Assembly: GCA_021827875.1 (NCBI GenBank)
Contig: JAKAUA010000053.1
Coordinates: 1-8,615 of the forward strand
Direction of reading: 5' to 3'
Origin: a bacterium
GTDB lineage: Bacteria; Babelota; Babeliae; Babelales; Vermiphilaceae
DNA length: 8,615 bases
Shown: positions 1 to 7,233 of the stretch, piece by piece
How the letters are laid out: every line of letters starts with the position of its first letter
How positions within the stretch are numbered: the stretch's first letter is position 1
The notes under the pieces: model-generated
Databases searched by the model: none
Told to the model about the DNA's origin: nothing
What the model saw: only the letters and a program-made list of their open reading frames with translations
Position numbers and translations under genes: made by a program

Positions 1-693
1 ATTCAATTCTTGTATCGATCGTAATGCAACGGCATTATCTTCATCAATGCCGCCACCATATACCAGATAAAACGTATGTTGCGGTAACAGTACCGTAAGC
101 TCTTTGATCCATGCAATCATAGTGGCAATATATTCTTTTTCTACGCTAGCCCCACCGCCAACTGCCCAGACCGGCTCGTAGGCTATGCATACTATAGTGG
201 GCTCTAGGCGTTCTTCCAATTCTCCAAAAATCAGCTTTAATTGCCTCGACACCACCTGTTTACCAGTTCCTTTTTTGTGCTCATCGGCTGTTTCCCCAAC
301 ACAAACAATCGGTCGAATACCTACAGTAAGCAAACGCTGTAATTTGTTTGCCACCGCAAGGTCAGTGTCTCTGCCGCCATCAGTCGGATGAGAATGGCCA
401 ATAATGCCATAACGTACTCCAACCTGGAATAAACTAATGGCATCTACCTGGCCGTTATAAGGCCCTGTCTCATGCTCTGAACAGTCTTGGGCTGCTAAAT
501 GCACGCCTATTTTTGATGCAAATACCCACAATGGTGCTAATGAGACATATGTTGGCGCAATAATAACTTCTATCAATTGATTCATGGCCAATGCATGCAA
601 TGCATCTTGATTCAGATGAAAATAATGCATGCCTTGATCAAGAGTCTTGTTCAACTTCCAATTAGTGATGTATAAAAAAGGTAAATGGGTCAT
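1..693 (-). CDS. tpiA: Triosephosphate isomerase, 5' part, divergent (runs off the left edge)
   Basis: Interconverts dihydroxyacetone phosphate and glyceraldehyde 3-phosphate in glycolysis and gluconeogenesis, in the cytoplasm. The frame is open for 231 codons from ATG at 693 to the window edge; the family is usually about 250 residues, so only the last helix is missing. TIM-barrel landmarks appear in order: TNWKLN (residues 10-15, with N11 and catalytic K13), AAQD (67-70), GIIGHS (96-101, catalytic H100), PIVCVGET (128-135), AYEPVWA (171-177, catalytic E173) and YGGG (212-215). A GGAG at 704-707 lies 10 nt upstream of the start, and the N-terminus has the usual length before the NWK motif. 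Several positions that are nearly invariant in the family differ: the motif normally read GHSERR is GHSHPT, the flexible-loop GTGK is GGGA, and YGGS is YGGG. Identity as a family member is secure from the motifs; normal activity is inferred only from the retained K/H/E trio. Confidence 0.9.
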   Translation of the reverse strand, partial: MTHLPFLYITNWKLNKTLDQGMHYFHLNQDALHALAMNQLIEVIIAPTYVSLAPLWVFASKIGVHLAAQDCSEHETGPYNGQVDAISLFQVGVRYGIIGHSHPTDGGRDTDLAVANKLQRLLTVGIRPIVCVGETADEHKKGTGKQVVSRQLKLIFGELEERLEPTIVCIAYEPVWAVGGGASVEKEYIATMIAWIKELTVLLPQHTFYLVYGGGIDEDNAVALRSIQELN

Positions 694-731
694 GGGACTA
701 CTGCTCCAAATCTTTTTAGATTTTTTCTTTA

Positions 732-760
732 CGAATAACGCGAAAAACCTTGTGTGTCAA
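732..760 (-). promoter_or_regulatory. Candidate promoter of tpiA
   Basis: On the minus strand a perfect TTGACA (755-760) is followed, after 17 nt, by TATTCG (732-737), which matches the -10 consensus only weakly. Transcription would start near 725 and leave a leader of about 30 nt. That leader contains a 6-bp AT-rich stem (708-723) just ahead of the ribosome-binding site. The -35 is strong and the -10 poor, so this is a moderate call. Confidence 0.35.
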
Positions 761-789
761 ATAGCAATGCTGCAAACAGCTTTAAATTG

Positions 790-819
790 TTGCAAATAGA
801 AATATTTTGTTGGTATTAT
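790..819 (+). promoter_or_regulatory. Extended -10 promoter of the exported-protein operon
   Basis: TTGCAA (790-795) and TATTAT (814-819) are separated by 18 nt. The -10 is preceded by TGG (811-813), making a TGn extended -10 that would compensate for the imperfect -35. The predicted start near 826 leaves a leader of about 40 nt before the ATG at 868. It is the only good promoter seen ahead of the four rightward genes. Confidence 0.5.
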
Positions 820-867
820 CAAAACTGAATATAGTGGTGAAAAAAGCTTATAAAAAGGAGAAAAATA

Positions 868-1356
868 ATGAAGAAAAGTATGATTATAATGAGCCTTGTT
901 GCTTTAACATTGAGTGGAGTAACATACGCTGGTGAAGTAGCTGATGATTTTGGCGCAGAGACCATAGAGGGTAATGGTACAAAAGGCTATACCTTCTTAC
1001 ACAATAATAATAACAAGCCTGTATGGGCGGCTCTTATAACAGAGGCTAACATTACCGAAAAAAATGGTGCCGCGGCTAAAGTAGAAGTAGTAATGGTCCC
1101 TGCTAAGCCGACTTTACACAAACCGGGAATGAGCGCTTTGGAAAACTTTGCCATTACCGGCAACAAAGAAAATACCCTTGCTATTTGGAGCAGTAACCCA
1201 GGAAAAGTTACCATGTCAAAAGGTATATTTGGAAGATTATTAGGCCTTACTATTACTCCTCGTCCGGTGATTACCTATACAGTCAACCTACCTAAAGGCA
1301 AAAATCAACTATTTTTAGAGCTTAATGGTGAAAGAATCACCGAAGAAAAACAATAA
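868..1356 (+). CDS. Exported protein of unknown function, first gene of the four-gene block
   Basis: I do not recognise a family. The 162-residue product starts with a textbook Sec signal peptide: MKK, a hydrophobic stretch at about residues 5-18, and a TYA site after residue 21. There is no lipobox cysteine, so the mature protein of about 141 residues should be released to the periplasm or beyond. It contains no cysteine, has no second membrane segment, and alternates short hydrophobic runs typical of a beta-rich fold (YTFLHNNNN 41-49, VEVVMVP 72-78, ITYTVNL 135-141, QLFLELNGE 147-155). The last two strands resemble in pattern the C-terminal strands of the next two genes, so it may be a distant member of the same family, but similarity by eye is weak. 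AGGAG (856-860) lies 7 nt before the ATG. The next gene begins 11 bp after the stop. Confidence 0.8.
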   Translation: MKKSMIIMSLVALTLSGVTYAGEVADDFGAETIEGNGTKGYTFLHNNNNKPVWAALITEANITEKNGAAAKVEVVMVPAKPTLHKPGMSALENFAITGNKENTLAIWSSNPGKVTMSKGIFGRLLGLTITPRPVITYTVNLPKGKNQLFLELNGERITEEKQ

Positions 1357-1367
1357 GGATATCTATC

Positions 1368-2249
1368 ATGAAAGCAATAACCATGATTAAAAAATATATT
1401 ATTTCATTGTTATTGCTTTCATCTGTTACTAGTAATGCTACCGTGTTGATTGATCAAAGCAATACGATAAAACCTATCCCCACAAGCAAACCGTGGACTT
1501 TTGAATTAAAAAACAAAACTCCGCAAACTTTTTGGATTAGCATACAAAACGGGAATAAAATTGCGCTGTATGATTATCAACTGGCTGCTTCAAAGGGTAA
1601 ACGTGATAAAGACTATACCTATTTACGCTTAAGTGGACTCAATCTTAAGCTACCAATAATTGTAACAGTCGTAAGCGAATCTGGAGCCATACAATCATTC
1701 GCCATCACACCAGATGAAAAAACAGTATATGTAAGCTATGATAAACGTACACTAGCACCTCAAAAAGGCGGTGGCCTTCTTAATAGGGCACTGAGCAAAA
1801 CTGCATCAGGATTAAGTCTAGCAAATAATATTGATGGCGAGGACATCACTGCATTATCAAAACAAGAAAGTGAAAAAAATTTAGAAGAAATTATTGCCGC
1901 CCACATGTCAGAACTACAAAATAAATGGAAGAGCATGTCATTAGCAGAATTGGAAAGCGAAAGATTTGGACTGAACAAGCAAATACCAGCTTATAGTAAA
2001 GAAGAGCAAGAAATGTTGGATTCTTATGAAACAGAATTACGGCATAAGCTTGTTGAAAGTTGGGAAAATATGACTCCTTCGGAGTTGGAAAAAGAAGCAC
2101 GTGCGGTCGCAAAAAAACAATACTCAAATGATTCCGCTATTAATAAAGATTATATGAATATCATTCAAGGCCTCATTAAGAAAAATGCTGGCATTGATCC
2201 GTTTTCTAGAAACAGAGATTCTAAAAATATAGATATTCAAGTTAATTAG
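1368..2249 (+). CDS. Exported protein: beta-rich domain plus a repeated helical C-terminal extension
   Basis: No recognised family. It is 293 residues long, with a signal peptide at 1-24 (KK at 8-9, hydrophobic core 10-20, SNA site). The N-terminal half (about 25-155) is a beta-rich module paralogous to the next gene: WTFELKN (43-49), FWISIQN (55-61), YLRLSGLNLK (85-94), KTVYVSYD (118-125), then LAPQKGGG (129-136) and SGLSLANN (147-154). Residues 165-272 are strongly charged and helical, with two copies of a 45-residue unit marked by W187/W232 and the ELE.E motif. AAGGA (1355-1359) overlaps the upstream stop codon and sits 8 nt before ATG 1368. The in-frame ATG at 1383 has no ribosome-binding site, although it would still give a usable signal peptide. 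The export prediction is strong; the function is unknown. Confidence 0.8.
   Translation: MKAITMIKKYIISLLLLSSVTSNATVLIDQSNTIKPIPTSKPWTFELKNKTPQTFWISIQNGNKIALYDYQLAASKGKRDKDYTYLRLSGLNLKLPIIVTVVSESGAIQSFAITPDEKTVYVSYDKRTLAPQKGGGLLNRALSKTASGLSLANNIDGEDITALSKQESEKNLEEIIAAHMSELQNKWKSMSLAELESERFGLNKQIPAYSKEEQEMLDSYETELRHKLVESWENMTPSELEKEARAVAKKQYSNDSAINKDYMNIIQGLIKKNAGIDPFSRNRDSKNIDIQVN
1914..2183 (+). repeat. Two tandem 45-residue helical repeats within the second exported-protein gene
   Basis: Residues 183-227 and 228-272 align without gaps over their first part: LQNKWKSMSLAELESER against LVESWENMTPSELEKEA, with the tryptophans exactly 45 residues apart. The second halves are more diverged, pairing YSKEEQ with YSNDSA at a spacing of 43 residues. 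The DNA has diverged well beyond the protein pattern, so the duplication is old. Both units are charged and predicted helical by composition. Confidence 0.6.
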
Positions 2250-2270
2250 GCAGAAAAGATAATTAAAAAT

Positions 2271-2274
2271 GGAG
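2271..2274 (+). promoter_or_regulatory. Ribosome-binding site that decides the start of the third exported-protein gene
   Basis: GGAG lies 6 nt before ATG 2281. An in-frame ATG at 2269 overlaps this site and has no Shine-Dalgarno of its own upstream (the preceding bases are A-rich). Starting at 2281 also puts the lysine and hydrophobic core of the signal peptide at the very N-terminus. Confidence 0.7.
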
Positions 2275-2280
2275 CAGGTT

Positions 2281-2796
2281 ATGAAAATCATACGAATAAT
2301 CGCATGTATCATTAGCACATTGTCAGCAACATATGCTTACAGTGCCACAGAAACAACATTCACCGCCTCCAGACCACTCGGCACTGCTATCTGGGACCTT
2401 GAAGTGAGAAATAAATGGGCTAAGGATATATTCATTACCATAGAAAATAATGGCCATATTATTTTAAAAAGATTCAAAGTACACAAACCACAACCACATC
2501 CTGACCTTACCAAAGAAGAGAGCTATGGCGTTGTGCGTGCTACCGGGCTCGATTTAAAGAAGGCAACAAAAATTACTATTTATCCTTACAAAGATCAAGA
2601 AGATGTTTATGCCACGCATTACGTAACGAAAGGCAATGGCAAAACAATCTATGTTACTTGGGAGAATGATGAGCTGCGCCCACAAAAAGGCACAGGCTTT
2701 TTTAATAAAGAAACACAATCCGGATTGCCACTAAAAAATAACGTTTCTAGTAGCGACTTGAAGCGCTTTCAGGTAGGCCGCGATAATATTAATTAA
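2281..2796 (+). CDS. Exported protein, clear paralogue of the preceding gene's N-terminal domain
   Basis: Unrecognised family; 171 residues from the preferred start (175 if ATG 2269 were used). The signal peptide covers about 1-19 or 1-22, with TYA and YSA as alternative cleavage sites. The mature part follows the upstream protein landmark by landmark: WDLEVRNK (38-45), FITIENN (51-57), YGVVRATGLDLK (82-93), KTIYVTWE (121-128), ELRPQKGTGFFNK (131-143), SGLPLKNN (147-154). It ends soon after, so it lacks the repeated helical extension of its neighbour. There are no cysteines in the mature protein and no further membrane segment. It lies 31 bp after the preceding stop and 25 bp before the next start, consistent with one transcript. 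Paralogy is read directly from the two sequences; a structural or binding role outside the cytoplasm is inference. Confidence 0.8.
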   Translation: MKIIRIIACIISTLSATYAYSATETTFTASRPLGTAIWDLEVRNKWAKDIFITIENNGHIILKRFKVHKPQPHPDLTKEESYGVVRATGLDLKKATKITIYPYKDQEDVYATHYVTKGNGKTIYVTWENDELRPQKGTGFFNKETQSGLPLKNNVSSSDLKRFQVGRDNIN

Positions 2797-2821
2797 ATAA
2801 AATTTTTTTGGAGGTTTTATT

Positions 2822-3334
2822 ATGAAAAAATATATCGTTTTAGTATACGCCTTAGCATCTTTTGCTCTACTTCATGCACAACCGGACCGCACTGAAACCG
2901 CCCAACGTCCAACTCCCGGTTATGATTGGAAATTTGAATTTATTAATATGGATGTTACGCCTGTGCTATTAAAAGTAGTGAATACTGCTAATACATACTT
3001 TGATCCAGAGCTAAATATCGAACGTCCTACTGACTTATTCAAACCTACAAAAATACCCGGCACATCTTTAAATAGCGGAATACATTATGGGCATCTGCGG
3101 TCAACTTTGAATTTAGCAAAATATAGTTCTGTGGCACTTGTTATACTGTATGAAGATAATGGCGACCTATGGGAAGCCGTATATGAACTTCACCAACCAA
3201 TAACATATATGCCAGTAACGTTCATGTGGCATGGCGGAGAGCTTGAGATGGAAATAGCACGAAACTCATTCATTACCCTACAGTCACGATTTAATGAGCT
3301 TCGTCATGTAAAAAACTGGACTATTGGACAGTAA
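2822..3334 (+). CDS. Exported protein, more distant member of the same cluster
   Basis: Unrecognised family, 170 residues. MKK, a hydrophobic core (4-17) and LHA after residue 19 form a Sec signal peptide with no lipobox. The mature part shares the order and spacing of landmarks with the two genes before it: WKFEFIN (36-42), LLKVVN (49-54), YGHLRSTLNLAK (89-100), then a terminal strand VTFMWHGGELEM (132-143) where the others have YVTWENDEL or YVSYDKRTL. It has a longer insertion at 55-85 and lacks the PQKG and SGL.L.NN motifs. GGAGG (2810-2814) lies 7 nt before the ATG and is the best ribosome-binding site of the block. The last 14 bp overlap the 3' end of clpB on the other strand. No intrinsic terminator is visible after it. 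Confidence 0.78.
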   Translation: MKKYIVLVYALASFALLHAQPDRTETAQRPTPGYDWKFEFINMDVTPVLLKVVNTANTYFDPELNIERPTDLFKPTKIPGTSLNSGIHYGHLRSTLNLAKYSSVALVILYEDNGDLWEAVYELHQPITYMPVTFMWHGGELEMEIARNSFITLQSRFNELRHVKNWTIGQ

Positions 3335-5882
3335 TTACGCCATCTTTCAATCGTACTGCTATATTACGCACATCATGATGCTGTAATAGATAACGTGAAA
3401 TCGGTACAATAATTTGTTGTTGCACTTCGCGCTTTAATGGCCGCGCACCAAATTCAGGAGAATATCCTTCTTGTGCTATATAAGCAATTACTGCATCATC
3501 AATAGAACATTGTATAGATCTGTCCTGTAAACGTTGTTGTACTTCACGTATGTGTAGTGTAGCAATTTTGCGCACATCATCTTCTGTCAATTTACGGAAG
3601 AATACAATACTATCGATACGATTTAAGAACTCAGGACGGAATGCTTGATGCAAACGTGCAGTAACTTCTGCGCGTACTTTATCAGTCAACTCTTTTTCAC
3701 GCAAAATAATATCTGACCCAAGATTTGACGTCATGATGATAATACAATTTCTGAATGATACAGTACGTCCCTGGCTATCAGTCAGATGGCCCTCATCAAG
3801 AATCTGCAAAAATATATTAAATACATCAGGATGCGCTTTTTCAACTTCATCAAAAAGCACAACGCTGTAAGGGTGTCTGCGTACTTGCTCAGTGAGCTGT
3901 CCCCCTTCTTCATAACCAACATAACCGGGAGGCGCACCAATAAGACGTGCTACTGCATGCTTTTCCATATATTCAGACATATCAATACGCACAATGCGCT
4001 TTTCATCATTAAACAAAAACTCTGCCAATGTTTTGGCAACTTCTGTTTTACCAACACCGGTTGGGCCCAGGAATAAGAATGATCCTATTGGTCTATCAGG
4101 ATCAGCCAGCCCGGCACGGTGCATTTGAATGGTTTGTGCTATTTTTTCTACCGCTTCATTCTGACCAATTACTTTTTGTTCAAGCAGCTTAGTCATATTA
4201 AGTAATTTTTCTGCTTCGCTGGCTTTGAGTTTTTCGACAGGGATTTTGGTCCAGCGCGCAAGAACGCTGGCCACATCATCAACATCAACTTGTTGTTTGA
4301 CGAGTGGTGTGTCAGTTTTCTTTAATTTATTTTGTTCGGCAATTAAATCACGCTCTAACTTTGCAATAATGCCATATTTAATTTCTGATGCTTTGGCAAA
4401 ATCGCCCGAACGCTCTGCTTCTTGAAAACGTACTGACGCTGCGTCTATGTCTTCTTTTATTTTATTAATTTTTTCTAATGGCGCTTTTTCTGCTTGCCAT
4501 TGCGCACGCAGCGTTGCATGTTCTTCTTTTAAATTAGATAACTCTTTTTCAAGCTCAGCCAATCTTTTTTTAGAAGCTTCAATCTCTTTTTCTTTAGTTA
4601 GGGCAACTTTTTCTATCTCAAGCTGACGAATTTTGCGCTCAAGTTTATCGAGTGATTCCGGTTGCGAGTCGATAGACATTTTTACCATTGCAGCAGCTTC
4701 ATCAATCACATCTATTGCTTTGTCTGGTAAAAAACGATCGGGTATATATTTGGTCGATAGTAGTACTGCATCAACCAATGCCTGATCAGTAATATGAATA
4801 CCATGGTGTAATTCATAGCGCTCTTTTAATCCGCGCAAAATAGAGATAGCATCATCCACTGTCGGCTCTTGCACGACTACCGGTTGAAAGCGCCGCTCTA
4901 GCGCAGCATCTTTTTCTATATATTTTTTATATTCTTTTAAGGTTGTTGCGCCAATACAGTGGAGCGTACCGCGTGCTAATGCCGGTTTTAATAAGTTGGA
5001 TGCATCCATGCCACCGCCGGCAGAACCGGCGCCCACGAGCATATGCAATTCATCTATAAAAAGAATTATGTGATCTTCGCCCGATTCTATTTCTTTGAGT
5101 ACGCCTTTAAGACGATCTTCAAACTCACCCTGATATTTGGCTCCGGCGATTAATAAGCCCAAATCTAAAGATAATATTTTTCTATTCTGCAAGCCCTCGG
5201 GCATGTCATGATTAATAATACGCTGCGCAATACCTTCTACTATTGCTGTCTTACCGACACCAGGCTCTCCAATAAGCACCGGATTGTTTTTGGTACGACG
5301 TGACAAAATCTGTATCACACGTCTGATTTCTTCATGGCGCCCAACTACCGGATCTAATTTGCCCGCGCGTGCCAATGAGGTAATATCAACACAATATTTT
5401 TCTAACATCTGATATTTGTTTTCAGCATTTTTATCTGTCACGTTTTTCCCCTTTCTGAGATCTTTCATATGGGCAATAACCGTTGCTTTGGTAATTTTTA
5501 ATTTTTTAAAAAAATCTAAGATTGAGAGCGGCATGCCTTTGTTGCTCACCCATTGCATAATAAAATGGTCAAGGCTTATGTAGGCATCGCCCAATGCGTC
5601 TGCTTCTTGTTTACAATCGCGCAAAAAAGTATCAAGCGCTTGATCTATGCCAAGCTCTGCTCCTTTGACTTGTGGCAATTTTGCAAGCTCAGACTGCACG
5701 AGTTGTTGTAGTTGATCGAGCGGGACATTAAGTGCATGAAAAAAATCGATACAAAAATTTTGCTGTAATCCTGCAGCCAGCGTATGCAATGGTGTAAGAA
5801 GGCCATTATGGCGTTCACGCGCAATGGCCGCACTCTGATTGATTAATTCTTGTACCGCATTAGTGAATTGATCAGGTGTCAT
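3321..5882 (-). CDS. clpB: ClpB protein disaggregase (Hsp104/ClpB AAA+ chaperone)
   Basis: An ATP-driven hexameric disaggregase that threads aggregated proteins through its pore and works with the DnaK system in the cytoplasm (family knowledge). The 853 residues match the usual length of about 860. In order: N-domain (1-145); AAA-1 with Walker A GEPGVGKT (205-212), pore-loop Y250, Walker B with D277/E278 and arginine pair R330/R331; coiled-coil middle domain (about 398-525), which separates ClpB from ClpA and ClpC; AAA-2 with Walker A GPTGVGKT (606-613), pore loop GYVG (653-656), Walker B D678/E679, sensor-1 TSN (718-720), arginine finger R755 and sensor-2 GARPLKR (812-818). No key residue is missing. 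The ATG overlaps the uvrC stop as ATGA, and the ribosome-binding site AAAGGAG (5887-5893) lies inside the uvrC end, so translation is probably coupled. No CIRCE-type heat-shock operator was seen upstream. Confidence 0.97.
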   Translation of the reverse strand: MTPDQFTNAVQELINQSAAIARERHNGLLTPLHTLAAGLQQNFCIDFFHALNVPLDQLQQLVQSELAKLPQVKGAELGIDQALDTFLRDCKQEADALGDAYISLDHFIMQWVSNKGMPLSILDFFKKLKITKATVIAHMKDLRKGKNVTDKNAENKYQMLEKYCVDITSLARAGKLDPVVGRHEEIRRVIQILSRRTKNNPVLIGEPGVGKTAIVEGIAQRIINHDMPEGLQNRKILSLDLGLLIAGAKYQGEFEDRLKGVLKEIESGEDHIILFIDELHMLVGAGSAGGGMDASNLLKPALARGTLHCIGATTLKEYKKYIEKDAALERRFQPVVVQEPTVDDAISILRGLKERYELHHGIHITDQALVDAVLLSTKYIPDRFLPDKAIDVIDEAAAMVKMSIDSQPESLDKLERKIRQLEIEKVALTKEKEIEASKKRLAELEKELSNLKEEHATLRAQWQAEKAPLEKINKIKEDIDAASVRFQEAERSGDFAKASEIKYGIIAKLERDLIAEQNKLKKTDTPLVKQQVDVDDVASVLARWTKIPVEKLKASEAEKLLNMTKLLEQKVIGQNEAVEKIAQTIQMHRAGLADPDRPIGSFLFLGPTGVGKTEVAKTLAEFLFNDEKRIVRIDMSEYMEKHAVARLIGAPPGYVGYEEGGQLTEQVRRHPYSVVLFDEVEKAHPDVFNIFLQILDEGHLTDSQGRTVSFRNCIIIMTSNLGSDIILREKELTDKVRAEVTARLHQAFRPEFLNRIDSIVFFRKLTEDDVRKIATLHIREVQQRLQDRSIQCSIDDAVIAYIAQEGYSPEFGARPLKREVQQQIIVPISRYLLQHHDVRNIAVRLKDGVITVQ

Positions 5883-7150
5883 GCTGCTCCTTTAAAGTTC
5901 ATCTTCCTTCTTTTTCTGTGATACGTGATTGCAAAATGGTGTGCATAATCACGCAACCCAATTAATAATCGTCCAATTCCGGTATGAAGATCAAGCTTTT
6001 TACCTTCAGGCAACGTTGGCGCGTATATTGTCTCTTCTCTTTTTGCTAAAGAAACAAAGAGTGCTTGTGGATATAAGTAGTTTACTGCACTTAATTGTCC
6101 CTTGCCACCGTCGATCAAAATAAGATCAGGCAAATCTACCCCTTCTTTGTAGCGACGCAATACAATCTCACGCAGCGCTGCATAATCATTCTGCTCTTGT
6201 AATGATTTAATTTTAAAATGGCGAAACTTTTTCTTATCAGGAACGCCACCCGAAAAGCGCACACATGAGCCAACAATTGACTGACTTTGAAAGTGTGAAA
6301 TATCAAAACAATCAATAGTAACAATCTGCTTGTCTATACCCAAGAACTGCTGTAATTCTTGTCCCAACTTATTGATGTCAGCAGGGATGGGCTGAGGCGC
6401 AGTCACTCGGGCAATCTGCTCGGCAAATTTATCTTCAGAGAAGCGTATGCGCAATACTCTAAAAATATGCTCAATATCGGTTAAATAACTATGCAGGTTC
6501 TTTGCTTGTTCAAACAAAAACCGCTTATTATAATCGACTATTTTTTCTTTGATCTGCTTTTTAAAGGCAACTTGGTCATCAGTTAATGCAGCCAGGGCCA
6601 ATGAAACTCTGAATTGATAATCACGCGGCTCAAAATCTGCGCGACAATTACCGGCACAGGTGCCCAAATGGTATTTTAAACAACCTTGAGCAATCTTGGT
6701 ATTGCATAAACTCAATTGAAAGGTATGCTCCAAAAAACTATGCACTTTACGTGCCTGCATTTTGTGAATAAATGGCCCAAAGTAGCGCCCTTTTTCTTTT
6801 TTATTGCGGACTATCTTAAACTCAGGCAATTCATCGTTTGTTACCATGATATATAGAAATGGCTGCCCATCTTTGAGCAGAACATTATATTTGGGCTGAT
6901 GCTCACGGATTAACTCCGCTTCTAGCAATAAGGCTTCCATTTCTGTTGGCGTTACAATAAAGTCTATGGTTTTGTATTCTTCCAGTAATGACTTTATCTT
7001 CCAGGCAGAGCCTATGTCTTGCGGACTCGTTTTTTGGAAATAAGAGCGAATACGGTCGCGTAGAGATACCGCTTTACCCACATAGATAATCTGATTATTT
7101 TGGTCTTTAAAGAAATAGACACCGGGACTATTTGGGTATGATCTATTCAT
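5879..7150 (-). CDS. uvrC: Excinuclease ABC subunit C, compact form without the (HhH)2 domain
   Basis: The nuclease subunit of UvrABC nucleotide excision repair, cutting on both sides of a lesion after UvrB loading. From ATG 7150 it is 423 residues, against roughly 560-610 normally. Visible parts: GIY-YIG domain (PGVYFF 9-14, YVGKA 23-27, catalytic-position E72); four cysteines C149, C157, C165 and C169, fitting the family's Fe-S site; UVR motif for UvrB contact (about 207-231, FEQAK); and RNase H-like nuclease with FDISH (D283), LIDGGKGQ (D347) and YHRKRR (H411). The protein stops 12 residues after H411, where other UvrCs continue into two helix-hairpin-helix motifs. The linker between UVR and FDISH is also only about 55 residues. 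The start at 7150 has AAGGGG 7 nt upstream and is preferred over in-frame ATG 7195, which lies upstream of the predicted transcription start. The reading frame is intact, so this is not a frameshift product. Confidence 0.93.
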   Translation of the reverse strand: MNRSYPNSPGVYFFKDQNNQIIYVGKAVSLRDRIRSYFQKTSPQDIGSAWKIKSLLEEYKTIDFIVTPTEMEALLLEAELIREHQPKYNVLLKDGQPFLYIMVTNDELPEFKIVRNKKEKGRYFGPFIHKMQARKVHSFLEHTFQLSLCNTKIAQGCLKYHLGTCAGNCRADFEPRDYQFRVSLALAALTDDQVAFKKQIKEKIVDYNKRFLFEQAKNLHSYLTDIEHIFRVLRIRFSEDKFAEQIARVTAPQPIPADINKLGQELQQFLGIDKQIVTIDCFDISHFQSQSIVGSCVRFSGGVPDKKKFRHFKIKSLQEQNDYAALREIVLRRYKEGVDLPDLILIDGGKGQLSAVNYLYPQALFVSLAKREETIYAPTLPEGKKLDLHTGIGRLLIGLRDYAHHFAITYHRKRRKMNFKGAA

Positions 7151-7185
7151 AGATGGACCCCTTTTTATTAAATTCTTAAGTAAAG

Positions 7186-7214
7186 AGTATAGCATATGAG
7201 ACCCTTATTTAAAA
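7186..7214 (-). promoter_or_regulatory. Extended -10 promoter of the uvrC-clpB operon
   Basis: On the minus strand TATACT (7186-7191) is preceded by TGC (7192-7194), a TGn extended -10. A weak -35, TTTTAA (7209-7214), lies 17 nt upstream. Transcription would begin near 7179, about 29 nt before ATG 7150. This argues against the longer uvrC start at 7195, which would lie upstream of the message start. Confidence 0.5.
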
Positions 7215-7233
7215 CATGCCCCCTACTATAGAA

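Noticed and set aside
185..391. A 68-codon plus-strand open frame
   Set aside because: It lies antisense within tpiA, whose minus-strand reading has clear family motifs.
708..723. A 6-bp hairpin AAATCT/AGATTT, followed by T residues on the plus strand
   Set aside because: No rightward gene ends here, and the stem is too weak for a terminator. It was left as a minor leader structure of tpiA.
1760..2318. Several minus-strand open frames of 64-78 codons opposite exported-protein genes 2 and 3
   Set aside because: They lack ribosome-binding sites and motifs and overlap well-supported genes on the other strand.
3786..4425. Plus-strand open frames of 96 and 66 codons (3786-4076 and 4225-4425)
   Set aside because: They are antisense to conserved parts of clpB (AAA-2 and middle domain).
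7151..7195. A longer uvrC start at ATG 7195, adding 15 residues
   Set aside because: An AAGGG lies 6 nt upstream, so it is not impossible. But the extended -10 promoter at 7186-7194 would place the transcript start downstream of this codon, and the GIY-YIG domain is complete from 7150.
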